DNA of 64,000 nt, taken from the NCBI RefSeq assembly GCF_016463645.1, contig NZ_JAEMQX010000002.1, forward strand, positions 1-64,000, in the 5' to 3' direction. This document shows positions 40,101-48,624 of this stretch, piece after piece (the stretch's first letter is position 1; each line of letters begins with the position of its first letter). The notes beneath the pieces are model-generated. The model saw only the letters and a list, made by a program, of their open reading frames with translations. It searched no databases and was not told where the DNA came from. The translations under genes and the position numbers were made by a program. The DNA is from Sphingopyxis sp. (lineage in GTDB: Bacteria > Pseudomonadota > Alphaproteobacteria > Sphingomonadales > Sphingomonadaceae).

Positions 40101-40354
40101 GCCATGCCGGTTGCGATCGGAACCGCGCGGCCGCCCTTCGCTGGCATGGCGTAGATTTCGCCGAGCATGTCGAAGAGGATGGTCTTGCCGTCGGGCGAGA
40201 CGGCGAGCGACATGAAGGTGCCGCTCGACACCTCATAGTCGAGCGTGCGCGCGGGCGCGAGCGGCAGTCCCCCGCCCTCGTCCGCTGCGATCGCCGGGAT
40301 CGCAAGCGCGAGTCCCGAAACCAGCCCCAGTGCAGCCCAGACCGCCCGCTTCAT
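37130..40354 (-). CDS. Secreted TolB/WD40-like propeller fused to an amidohydrolase domain (1074 aa)
   Basis: Repeated SPDGKWIAYVSDRSGGDN-type blades; then ADILVTGDRIAAIGARG...VSPGFIDDHDHIGGIRR; DILIFGADPLTDI. Confidence 0.9.
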   Translation of the reverse strand: MKRAVWAALGLVSGLALAIPAIAADEGGGLPLAPARTLDYEVSSGTFMSLAVSPDGKTILFDMLGEIYAMPAKGGRAVPIATGMAFEVQPTFSPDGKWIAYVSDRSGGDNVWIARTDGSGARRISDEDDGAVRTSPEWSADGKSVYVSRYRIRIDRYELWRHPVDGRPGELVAPAKLKEDAPRAAWQSTLGASASRDGKYLYYARRTGDLSFDEPIPWTIVRRDLASGAEKTVVGSSGGREAGGETFFRPAISPDGKLLAYATRNMARTSLRVRELETGIDRDLGPAPLDMMNGAAWLDLIPRYAFTPDSKAILIAYEGKIERRPVDGAAPQRIPFTARLNLAVGPSTRIGFREETGPVRAKLPQGTTPSPDGARVAYAALGSLYVQPLAGGASLRLPVTGDPPSLPAWSPDGRHLAYVTWSETAGGTIWTIAADGSGVARKISDLPAFYTHPSFTPDGKSILAVRSPAAARQHSSFEFGTVRPAELVSFPSAGGAARIVAAGRLGGRAHFVRGDSSAAYLLGEDGLISVDLASGAQRPVATVKAQGYYFTDQLADADDIRISPDGKWIAAQTSEQLYVAPLPQGEIREIDLTAPRSAGRKVTDLGADFFEWRADGSLLWSVGNYAQILPDPGAAPPKERIELAAELPRARPEGSLLLRGARALTMAGGDRIIENADILVTGDRIAAIGARGSIAVPPGTPVRELGGKTVSPGFIDDHDHIGGIRRNVIGYDEWGFRTRLAFGVTTAFDPSTLGIDQVAYQDLIDAGLIVAPRLRSTGPALFSKERFTSLNDVRNVLRRYRDAWGLRNIKQYRGESRTVRQWIAIASRELGLLPTTEGSHNPKLILTQLIDGYAGNEHALPIAPLQEDVLKLYERMRASYVATLLVNTSGPSGRHYYVARHDPALDPKVRHFWSPTAIAHRLGHREWGSLDASRMPALAADAARLAEAGALVGMGSHGDEPGIGFHYEMEAHTLGGMKPMAVLHAATAGAAETIGRLADMGTLEAGKYADILIFGADPLTDITNTRSLELVMRGGQLFDADTLDELWPHPRKLPPSWFEDDRKESRWLPVEGGK

Positions 40355-40379
40355 AACCCTACCCCCTTGTTACCGTCCC

Positions 40380-41429
40380 TCAATTGGGCTGCCACGTCTC
40401 CACCCGGAAGCTGTCGGGGTGATAGCGCGTCACCTCCTCTTCGCCATCCTTGCCCGGAAAGTCGGTCGATGCCGCGTTCACGAGATAAAGCCGGCCGGTC
40501 CGGTGATCCATGTCCATCATGCGCGCGCCGAAGGCGGTGCGGATCGTTCCGACCAGCCGGAGCGTGTCCGCACCCTCGCGCGCGACGACGGTCATCGAAC
40601 CCTCATAATTGCTGCTGACGATCCGCTCGCGCTCCTCGTCATAAGCGAGTGCGTCGATCCCCTTGCCGATCGGAACGCGCGAAAGGATGCGGCCGCTCGC
40701 GGGATCCATCAGGAATACCGACGGCTTGTCGCCGGTGCATGCACCTAGCAGGCGATCCGTCGCGACCAGATATTTCATCTTCGACACGTTACAGCCGACA
40801 TCCCAGCGCGCTTGTTCCTTGAGCGTGCTTGAATCGAGCTTGAGCACGATCCCGTCGAGACGCGCGGGCGCATAGAGATGGCCCTTCCCGTCGGCGGCGG
40901 GGTCGTCCATCTTGCGAAAGGGGAAACGTGTCGTCGCGAGCAACTTGCCCGTTGCGGCATCGATGCTGAACCAGGTCGCCTCCTTCGGTCGCGTGCCGGT
41001 AATCACATGGAAACGTCCGGTCGCGGGATCGAGCGAACCGCTGTTCAGCCCGCCGTCGCTGGCCAGCTTCGTCCGCGCGATGAGCTTCAGCGTCTTGAGG
41101 TCGAAGCTCAGCAGCGAGCCGTCGTCCATCGCGACATAGCCGCGATTATATTCCGGCAGCAGCGCCGGACCGTTGGCACCGGCAGAATTTTCCATCGTCT
41201 TGATCGCCTGTCCCCGGTCGACGTCATAGACGGTGAGCCCGTCCTTCAGCCGCCCCATGAAGAGCCGCGCGCTTCCGGGCTCGAACTTCACATAGTCCCA
41301 GCCGGTATCGGAACTCGGCAGCGTGACGCTGCCGGTCTGCGTGTAGGGAAGCGGAGGCGCCTCCTGCTGCGCCTGGGCCGGAACAGCCGCGAGGAGGGCT
41401 GCGGCGGCGAGGAGAGATATTGCTTTCAT
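40380..41429 (-). CDS. Secreted YncE-like beta-propeller protein
   Basis: Signal peptide; repeats such as DYVKFEPGSARLFMGRLKDGLTVYDVDRGQAIKTM. Confidence 0.75.
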   Translation of the reverse strand: MKAISLLAAAALLAAVPAQAQQEAPPLPYTQTGSVTLPSSDTGWDYVKFEPGSARLFMGRLKDGLTVYDVDRGQAIKTMENSAGANGPALLPEYNRGYVAMDDGSLLSFDLKTLKLIARTKLASDGGLNSGSLDPATGRFHVITGTRPKEATWFSIDAATGKLLATTRFPFRKMDDPAADGKGHLYAPARLDGIVLKLDSSTLKEQARWDVGCNVSKMKYLVATDRLLGACTGDKPSVFLMDPASGRILSRVPIGKGIDALAYDEERERIVSSNYEGSMTVVAREGADTLRLVGTIRTAFGARMMDMDHRTGRLYLVNAASTDFPGKDGEEEVTRYHPDSFRVETWQPN

Positions 41430-41454
41430 CGGAAAAATGCTCCGTTCCAGTTGC

Positions 41455-42792
41455 TCAATGAAGATGACCATGGGCGCGCGGCTCGCGCATGCGCAGGGCG
41501 ACGATGAAAGCGACCGCGCAGACCGCCGAAACATACCAGGCGAACGCCCCTTCATGTCCCATCTGCTTCGCGAGCAGCGCCATATATTCGGCGGTCCCGC
41601 CAAAGATCGCCGAGGCGATCGCATGACCGAGACCGACGCCGAGCGCACGCACGCTCGCCGGGAACAGCTCGGCTTTGAAGAGGCCCGAGACCGAGGTGTA
41701 GAAACTCATGATCGCAAGCGCCGCGAAGACGAGCAGCCCTGCGGTCCACATCGTCTGTACCTTGCCGATCGCCCCGAGGAGCGGCACGGCGAAGAGCGTC
41801 ATGCCGCCGCTGAAGATGAGGAGATTGGTCCGGCGGCCGATGCGATCCGACAGGATGCCGAGCGCCGGTTGCAGCAGCAGGAACAGGAAAGTCACGGCGA
41901 GCATCACCCGGCTCGCGCTCGCGACATCCATGCCCGCCGTGTTGACCAGATATTTCTGCATATAGGTGGTGAAGGTGTAGAGCGTCACCGCGCCTGCGGC
42001 GCTCAGCGCCATCACCGTCAGCATCGCGCGCGGGTGCCGGAACAGCGCTTTCAGCGATCCCGCATCCTCGCCCTTGCCCGCGGGTTCGGCGGTCTCGTGC
42101 ATCACGTCGCGAAACAGCAGGAAGATGCCCGCAAGCACCGCGCCGAGCATGAAGGGTATGCGCCAGCCCCATTCGCGGATCGCTTCCTCGCTCATCGCGT
42201 TCTGCAACAGGAAAACCGTCAGGAGTGCAAAGAGCTGGCCGCCGATCAGCGTGACGAACTGGAAGGAGGCATAGAAGCCGCGCTTCCCCGGTTCGGCGAT
42301 CTCGCTGAGATAGGTCGCCGCAGCTCCATATTGGCCGCCGGTAGAAAAGCCCTGCATGAGCCGCGCGACAAGCAGCAGCGCCGGAGCCGCGGCGCCGATC
42401 GTCGCATAGGTCGGCAGGATGCCGACCAGCAGCGAGCCGCCGCCCATCAGCAGCACCGAGGCGATCATCGCCGCGCGGCGGCCGTGGCGATCGGCATAGC
42501 GTCCGAAGAACCAGCCGCCGAGCGGCCGGATCAGGAAGCCCGCCGCATAGATGGCGGCGACATTCAGAAGCTGCGCCGTCCGGTCGCCCTCGGGGAAAAA
42601 GGCCGACGCGAAGTAGAGCGCGGTATAGGCATAGGCGTAGAAGTCGTACCACTCGATGAGATTGCCCGCAGAGCCCGCGACCGCAGCGCGCGCACGCGTC
42701 TTGCGGTCGAGCAGGACGGGGCCCGCCGGGCGCGTGTCGAGGGGGGCGTCCCCGTCGGCGGGCACGCCTGTCATTCCCGGAATCTGGGTCAT
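41455..42792 (-). CDS. MFS transporter, metabolite:H+ symporter (MHS/ShiA-ProP-like)
   Basis: AGNLIEWYDFYAYAYTALYFASAFFP; RPLGGWFFGRYADRHGRRAAM. Confidence 0.92.
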   Translation of the reverse strand: MTQIPGMTGVPADGDAPLDTRPAGPVLLDRKTRARAAVAGSAGNLIEWYDFYAYAYTALYFASAFFPEGDRTAQLLNVAAIYAAGFLIRPLGGWFFGRYADRHGRRAAMIASVLLMGGGSLLVGILPTYATIGAAAPALLLVARLMQGFSTGGQYGAAATYLSEIAEPGKRGFYASFQFVTLIGGQLFALLTVFLLQNAMSEEAIREWGWRIPFMLGAVLAGIFLLFRDVMHETAEPAGKGEDAGSLKALFRHPRAMLTVMALSAAGAVTLYTFTTYMQKYLVNTAGMDVASASRVMLAVTFLFLLLQPALGILSDRIGRRTNLLIFSGGMTLFAVPLLGAIGKVQTMWTAGLLVFAALAIMSFYTSVSGLFKAELFPASVRALGVGLGHAIASAIFGGTAEYMALLAKQMGHEGAFAWYVSAVCAVAFIVALRMREPRAHGHLH

Positions 42793-42833
42793 TCATCTCT
42801 CCTGTGCCGGCCGCTCCGGAGCCGGCATCCTTC

Positions 42834-43613
42834 TTATCCTGCAAGCTCCCGCGACCGCGCCGCGGCAGCATCGATTACCGCGCGGAGCAACCGGTCGATC
42901 GCTTCCTCCTTGTCCAGCTCGGCGAGCCCCGCCGCAGTCGTACCGCCGGGGCTCGTCACCTGCTGCCTGAGATCGGGAAGTGCCGCCTCCCCGGCCTCGG
43001 CAAGCGCCCCGGCGCCGACCAGCGTCGCGCGCGCCAGCCGCATTGCAAGCGGCCGAGGCAGCCCCGCCTCGACGCCGGCGGCTGCCAGCGCCTCGGCAAA
43101 GCGGAAGAAATAGGCGGGACCGCTTCCCGACAGGGCGGTCACGGCGTCGATCTCGGTTTCCGAGGCGAGCCAGACGAGGTCGCCGGTGGGCGCGAGCAAT
43201 TGTTCGACGGCCTCCCGGTCGCCTTTGCGCAGACCATCCGCACCCACGGCACCGCTGATGCCCTTGCCGATGGCCGCTGGTGTATTGGGCATCGCGCGAA
43301 CCACCCGGCCGGTGCCGCCGAGTGCTTTGCCCAGTCCGGCGAGCGTCTTGCCCGCCATGATCGAGACGAACAGCGCACCCGCTTCCGCAAGCGGCACGAG
43401 CTGCGCGGCGACCGATCCGAATATCTGCGGCTTCACCGCCAGCACCACGACGAGATCGCCGTCGGACTCGACCTCGGCGAGCGACGGTACCGCCTCGGTC
43501 CCCGCGGGCAGCGCGTCGATCATGGGGTCATGCACCAGTACCCGGCGGCTGCCTTGCCAGCCGCGCGCCATCGCGCTGCCCATGCGTCCGCAACCCACGA
43601 GAAGCACGGTCAT
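42834..43613 (-). CDS. proC: Pyrroline-5-carboxylate reductase
   Basis: VGCGRMGSAMARGW; RAMPNTPAAIGKGISG; LSGSGPAYFFRFAEALAAAGVEAGLPR; QVTSPGGTTAAGL. Confidence 0.92.
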   Translation of the reverse strand: MTVLLVGCGRMGSAMARGWQGSRRVLVHDPMIDALPAGTEAVPSLAEVESDGDLVVVLAVKPQIFGSVAAQLVPLAEAGALFVSIMAGKTLAGLGKALGGTGRVVRAMPNTPAAIGKGISGAVGADGLRKGDREAVEQLLAPTGDLVWLASETEIDAVTALSGSGPAYFFRFAEALAAAGVEAGLPRPLAMRLARATLVGAGALAEAGEAALPDLRQQVTSPGGTTAAGLAELDKEEAIDRLLRAVIDAAAARSRELAG

Positions 43614-44878
43614 CAGCGGATGTCCCGATAGCGTTCGGCGAGCATGTCCTGGCGCGACCGTGTCGAGGCTTCGCGCCCCTCGACGATCACCTTGACGGCA
43701 TTGCTCGAGGGCTCGAGGGGATCGCCGTCCCAGACGACGAGATCGGCATCGGCGCCCGGTGACAGGATACCGCCGCCGCGGCCCCAGATTTCGAGCGGAT
43801 TGACCGTCACCGCGCGCAGCGCTTCATAATAGGGCAAGCCGTTGGCGACTGCGATGCCCGCGCCTTCGCGAAGCCCCATTCCGGCATTATAGTTGGCGTG
43901 GATCGCGCCGCCGGCCTGGCCCACGGCAACGCGAACCCCCGCCTTCACGAGAATCGCCGCATTGTCCTGCCGCGCGCCGAGCTGGTCGAAGTTGAAGGGC
44001 AGATTGACATGCGGGTCGAGAATGACCGCGACCTTCGCCGCGGCCAACGCATCGGCCGCGCGCCAGGCGTCGGTTCCCCCGACGATGATGAGCTTGACGC
44101 CGAATTCGCTCGCGAGCGCCGCCCCCTGCCTTATATCGGATTCGCGATGCGTCTGGATTGCAAGCGGCACGTCGCCGCGGAGCACCGAGCGGATGAGTTC
44201 CTCGCCGCCGTGACGCCCGGCGGGCACTCCGGGCGGCGGTCCCTTGCGCTTCCTTTTGTCTTCGGCCGGTGACGACGCCTCCATGGCTTTCTTCGCGTCG
44301 CCGAGCGCCTTGCGAAGCGCCGTCCACTGGACGGCGCGCGAACCGAGACGGTCCCAGGCGCCGCCGCCGACGACGGCGTAGACGCCGACATTGGAGGTAT
44401 CGAGGATATCGACACCGTCGCGCAGGCGGGCGAAGGCCGCCTCGCCGCTGAACGGCGCATGGCGCGAAGGCGAGGGATAGACGAGCGCGCGCGTGATACC
44501 GTCGGCACGCGCGAGACTGACCAGCGTCGAATTGCCGTTGAGCGCGCGGCTCACGTCATAACCCGGATTGCGCTCGTCGGTCGAACTCGTGTCGACCGTA
44601 TCGGGCGAACCCGACACCTCGACGAGGCCGATCTGGGTCGCGGCATTGACAAGGCCCGGCGTCACCGGCTTGCCGCCCGCATCGATCACGTGCGCATCGG
44701 CCGGTACCGGACCCGCCGCGGTCACCGAGACGATGCGCCCCGCCTCGATCAGGATCGTCGCGCCGCGAACCGGCTGGTCCGTCTCCATCGTCCAGGCCTC
44801 GGCGTTGGTGATCGCGAGCGTTTCGGCCGCAGCGGGCGACGCGATCGCCAGCGCGATCAGGCTTGCGAGCATCTTCAT
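43613..44878 (-). CDS. Secreted amidohydrolase (COG1228-like)
   Basis: ETLAITNAEAWTMETDQPVRGATILIEAGRIVSV; PVTPGLVNAATQIGLVEV; ADLVVWDGDPLEPSS. Confidence 0.88.
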   Translation of the reverse strand: MKMLASLIALAIASPAAAETLAITNAEAWTMETDQPVRGATILIEAGRIVSVTAAGPVPADAHVIDAGGKPVTPGLVNAATQIGLVEVSGSPDTVDTSSTDERNPGYDVSRALNGNSTLVSLARADGITRALVYPSPSRHAPFSGEAAFARLRDGVDILDTSNVGVYAVVGGGAWDRLGSRAVQWTALRKALGDAKKAMEASSPAEDKRKRKGPPPGVPAGRHGGEELIRSVLRGDVPLAIQTHRESDIRQGAALASEFGVKLIIVGGTDAWRAADALAAAKVAVILDPHVNLPFNFDQLGARQDNAAILVKAGVRVAVGQAGGAIHANYNAGMGLREGAGIAVANGLPYYEALRAVTVNPLEIWGRGGGILSPGADADLVVWDGDPLEPSSNAVKVIVEGREASTRSRQDMLAERYRDIR

Positions 44879-46263
44879 GGCCGTGCTCCCCCGCGTCCCA
44901 GTTCGAAATCGGACACCGGCTCGGTGGGTGGCTTCGCGCGATCCCAGGCCACCGCGCCGCCGATAAGGACAAGATCGGCGCGGCTGTAGATGCTGAACGG
45001 ATCGCCCGACCAGACCACGAGATCGGCCTGCAGACCCGGGGCGATCGTGCCGACCTGCTTTTCGAGACCGAGCAGCTTCGCCGGGTTGCTTGTCGTCCAT
45101 TTGATCATCCGCTCGGGAGGAATGTCGATCCCGATCCGGCGGCCCGCGGCAGCTGCCTTGGCGGCCGCGATGTTGAGACGCTGGCCGTCGGCGGGCGAGT
45201 CCGAGTGCATCATGACGCAGACGCCGGCCTGCTCGAGCATCGGCGCCTCGGCACGGACCGCGTCTTGCGCCTCGACCTTGAAGCCCCACCAGTCGGCCCA
45301 GACGGCGGCACAGGTTCCTGCTTCGCGAAGCAGGCCGGGAATTTTGTAGGCTTCGGTTGCGTGATGGATCGCCCCGATGCGGACGCCATATTCCTTTGCG
45401 ACCGAGAGGACTGCGGCAATGTCGCCCGCGCGGTAGCAATGGAGATTGACGCGTATGTCGCCGGCCAGAATGCCGGCCACTGCCTCCAGCTTATAGTCGC
45501 GCGGCGGCATCGCGCCGCCGCTCGCGCGCGCCTGTTCGACCGCGCGCTTGTAGCGCTGCGCGTCCGCGAACTGCTGGCGCATATACGAGATGACGCCCTG
45601 CCGGCTCGTCGGCCCCTCATTGTCGTCGTCGGCGCCCCAGCTCTTGGGATTTTCGCCGCAGGCCATCTTGAAGCCCTGTACACCGCCCACGGTCTTCATG
45701 CCCCACACCGTCGGCGCGCGAACAGGCTTCACAACCACCGAACGTCCCGCGAAGATCGGTGTCGAGCCGGGCAAGATCTGGATCGTCGTCACGCCGTTCG
45801 CAAGCGCCCGGTCGAACGCCATATCCTGCGCATTGACCGCCGTCTCGATCCAGGTGTCGGCGCTGTTGGGCGATGCGACCTCGGACACATCCGACGCCTC
45901 GCGATCGATCGCGGTGAGCGGAAGGACGAAGGTGCCGTCATGGCTATGGACGTCGATGACCCCCGGCGTGATCCAGCGGCCCGCGGCGCCGACTTCACGC
46001 ACCCCGGGGTTCGCAAGCGCGTTGCCGACGGCAACGATCCGGCCTCCGCGCACGAGGACGTCGCCGCCTTCGATCCGCCCGCCCGCACCGTCGAGAATCG
46101 TCGCGCCCCGGAGCAGCATGTCGTCGGGCGGCGGCGCCTTGTAGCGGCTCGGAAAGGGATCGTCCTGCCAAGGCGGCGAAACTGCGCGCTGCGCGCCCGC
46201 CGGCGCTGCCAGAAGCAGCGCCGCCAACATCACCGACCCGATCCCGACCCGCCTTGTCATCAT
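44875..46263 (-). CDS. Secreted amidohydrolase (COG1228-like)
   Basis: ITPGVIDVHSHDGTF; IRVNLHCYRAGDIAAVL; MMHSDSPADGQRL; ADLVVWSGDPFSI. Confidence 0.9.
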   Translation of the reverse strand: MMTRRVGIGSVMLAALLLAAPAGAQRAVSPPWQDDPFPSRYKAPPPDDMLLRGATILDGAGGRIEGGDVLVRGGRIVAVGNALANPGVREVGAAGRWITPGVIDVHSHDGTFVLPLTAIDREASDVSEVASPNSADTWIETAVNAQDMAFDRALANGVTTIQILPGSTPIFAGRSVVVKPVRAPTVWGMKTVGGVQGFKMACGENPKSWGADDDNEGPTSRQGVISYMRQQFADAQRYKRAVEQARASGGAMPPRDYKLEAVAGILAGDIRVNLHCYRAGDIAAVLSVAKEYGVRIGAIHHATEAYKIPGLLREAGTCAAVWADWWGFKVEAQDAVRAEAPMLEQAGVCVMMHSDSPADGQRLNIAAAKAAAAGRRIGIDIPPERMIKWTTSNPAKLLGLEKQVGTIAPGLQADLVVWSGDPFSIYSRADLVLIGGAVAWDRAKPPTEPVSDFELGRGGARP

Positions 46264-46859
46264 TCGCGCCCCTTGTTGAACCGCAACATCCAGGAAAGCG
46301 TCGCTTCGTGGGGAAGCGATCCCATGATCGACGCAAAGGTTTCCGACTTCTCGTCCTGGCCCAGCTTGAACTTGCCCGAGAGGCTGGTCACCGTCGCACG
46401 AAATCCGATGATGCGCTGCAGCATGCCTTCGTAGCGGGCGCCGAGCTCCTCGACCGCCCAAGGCAGCTCGCGATGCGCTTCCATCGCCTCGATCAGCACT
46501 CCCAGCGAATATTCGGTCAGCGCATCGTCGATCTCGACATCAGCACCGATCTTGATCTGCGCATAATTCCAGGTCGGGCCCCAGTTCCGGATGCCGGCAT
46601 GTTCGGGGCTGATATAGGCGTCGGGGCCCTTGAAGAGGATCGTCGCGCGCGGGTCGCTCACCAGCGCGCCGTGAAGCGGATTGGACCGCATCAGATGACC
46701 GATCAGTTCGACAAGCTGGCCGTCCCCATCATAGATGCCCACGAGCGGCAGCAGGCTCGCCTCGACCGCGCCCGCCGGCCCGGCGCACACCCAGGCCAGA
46801 GGATATTCCTCGATAAGCGCGCGCACATCGGCATTTTCGAATTTGTCGAACAGCCCCAC
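46260..46859 (-). CDS. PaiB-like FMN-binding protein
   Basis: GHLMRSNPLHGALVSDPRATILFKGPDAYISPEHAG...PTWNYAQIKIGADVEI. Confidence 0.88.
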   Translation of the reverse strand: MGLFDKFENADVRALIEEYPLAWVCAGPAGAVEASLLPLVGIYDGDGQLVELIGHLMRSNPLHGALVSDPRATILFKGPDAYISPEHAGIRNWGPTWNYAQIKIGADVEIDDALTEYSLGVLIEAMEAHRELPWAVEELGARYEGMLQRIIGFRATVTSLSGKFKLGQDEKSETFASIMGSLPHEATLSWMLRFNKGRE

Positions 46860-46984
46860 AAAACCCCCTCGAATCCGCGCATCTGCGGCGAACGAAAGCC
46901 GGCAGGGCGCCGGCGACCGTCCTTCTCATCCTGTCTTGTTCCCCAGCATTGGAACTCCGGCAAGCACCAAAAACGAAAAGCACG

Positions 46985-46996
46985 GGGGACCAACGC
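46985..46996 (-). promoter_or_regulatory. GCGTTGGTCCCC element in the paiB/MocR divergent promoter
   Basis: Identical 12-mer to 50812-50823 on the opposite strand. Confidence 0.4.
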
Positions 46997-47026
46997 CGGT
47001 TGCGGTTTCGAGCGCAGCCGAATATC

Positions 47027-47071
47027 ATTGGCCCCATAAGAAATAATATTTCCAGGTGAGGTGGGGCCAAT
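47027..47071. promoter_or_regulatory. 9-bp inverted repeat spanning the MocR start codon (ATTGGCCCC...GGGGCCAAT)
   Basis: ATTGGCCCC 47027-47035 and GGGGCCAAT 47063-47071; proposed start ATG at 47070. Confidence 0.5.
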
Positions 47072-48530
47072 GCTGCGTCCATTGCAAGTAAGACTCGGGG
47101 AGCGCATCGACCCGTCGCGCGATGTTCCCATCTACATGCAGATCATCCAGGCGCTGATCCGCGACATTGAGCGCGGACGATTGACATCGGGAACCTACCT
47201 GCCGAGCAGCCGCGAACTCGCGAAGGTGCTCGGAGTCAACCGCAAGACTGTCGTTCTTGCTTATGAGGACCTCATTGCACAGGGCTGGCTCGACTCTGCC
47301 GGGACGCGCGGCACGATGGTGGCGACCTCGCTTCCCGATCCGGTCAACCGCCACCAGGGCGAAGCCGAAGCCACGATGAGCAGCGCCGTCATCGATTACC
47401 GCTTCGCCTCGCCCCCCGAACGCCCGATCGCGGTCCCACAGGGCCCGGGCCTCAAGATCGACGAGGGCGCCCCCGATGGCCGGCTGTTTCCCGTCGAACT
47501 GCTCGCGCGCGCCTATCGCCTCGCGGCGCTGCGCATTTCGCAGGATAATGGCTTCCAGTACCGCGACCCGCGGGGATCGCCGGCGCTGCGCGAGGCGGTC
47601 GCGGCCATGCTCCGCAGCCAGCGGGGCCTGCCGGTGAGCGCGGAGAATATCTGCATCACGCGCGGCAGCCAGAACGGCATTTTCCTCGCCGCCCAGGTCC
47701 TGATCGGGCGCGGCGATTCGGTGATCGTCGAAAAGCTGACCTACGAACCCGCCGTCGCCGCCTTTCGCGCGATGGGCGCGAACATCGTGCCGGTCGGGCT
47801 CGACGAGGACGGCATCGACATCGACGCCGTCGAACATGCCTGTCGGCGCAACGCGGTGCGCGCGGTGTTCGTGACGCCACATCACCAGTTCCCCACCACT
47901 GTCTCCCTCCGTCCCGAACGACGCCTCCGGCTCCTCGACCTCGCACGCCAGTTCGGTTTCGCGATCATCGAGGATGATTATGACCATGAATTTCACTTCG
48001 AATCGCAGCCGCTCCTCCCGCTTGCGGCCTATGGTCCCGGCCATGTTCTCTATGTGGGGTCCATGTCCAAGCTTCTCCTGCCGGCGCTGCGCATCGGCTA
48101 TATCGCCGCTCCACCCGCTGTGATCGAGGCGATCGCACACCGCGTGTCGCTCACCGATGGCATGGGAAATGCCCTTACCGAAGATGCCGCGGCCGAACTC
48201 ATAGAAAGCGGCGAGTTGCGCCGCCATGGACGGAAAGTCCTGCAGGTCTATGCGAAGCGCCGCGCGAGTTTCGCCGCCGAAATCGACCGCACGCTCGGCG
48301 GCATCGCCGAATATCGCATGCCCGACGGGGGGCTCGCTTTCTGGCTGAAGGTCAATACCGATCTCGACAAGATGGAAGCGCGGGCGGCTGCCATGGGGCT
48401 TCGCTTCGCGGCATCGCGCTCCTTCATGACCACCGACGATGCACCGCGCGGGCTGCGGATCGGCTTTGCGAGCCTCAATTCGCACGAGGCGCGAACGGTG
48501 CTCGGGGCATTGCGCGAGGCGGCGGGTTAG
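47070..48530 (+). CDS. MocR/GabR-type regulator, copy 2
   Basis: SGTYLPSSRELAKVLGVNRKTVVLAYEDLIAQGWLDSAGTRGT plus aminotransferase domain; very similar to 26553-28001. Confidence 0.93.
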   Translation: MLRPLQVRLGERIDPSRDVPIYMQIIQALIRDIERGRLTSGTYLPSSRELAKVLGVNRKTVVLAYEDLIAQGWLDSAGTRGTMVATSLPDPVNRHQGEAEATMSSAVIDYRFASPPERPIAVPQGPGLKIDEGAPDGRLFPVELLARAYRLAALRISQDNGFQYRDPRGSPALREAVAAMLRSQRGLPVSAENICITRGSQNGIFLAAQVLIGRGDSVIVEKLTYEPAVAAFRAMGANIVPVGLDEDGIDIDAVEHACRRNAVRAVFVTPHHQFPTTVSLRPERRLRLLDLARQFGFAIIEDDYDHEFHFESQPLLPLAAYGPGHVLYVGSMSKLLLPALRIGYIAAPPAVIEAIAHRVSLTDGMGNALTEDAAAELIESGELRRHGRKVLQVYAKRRASFAAEIDRTLGGIAEYRMPDGGLAFWLKVNTDLDKMEARAAAMGLRFAASRSFMTTDDAPRGLRIGFASLNSHEARTVLGALREAAG

Positions 48531-48541
48531 GCGAATTCGCG

Positions 48542-48576
48542 CTGGTCCCCTCCATTCGATCATAATTGGATGTTTT
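48542..48576 (+). promoter_or_regulatory. GGTCCCC-N15-TTGGATGTTTT promoter element, copy A
   Basis: CTGGTCCCCTCCATTCGATCATAATTGGATGTTTT. Confidence 0.5.
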
Positions 48577-48624
48577 GCGATCCACGACAAGGGCAGAACC
48601 TGCAGCGGTTCAGGAGGGAATTAT

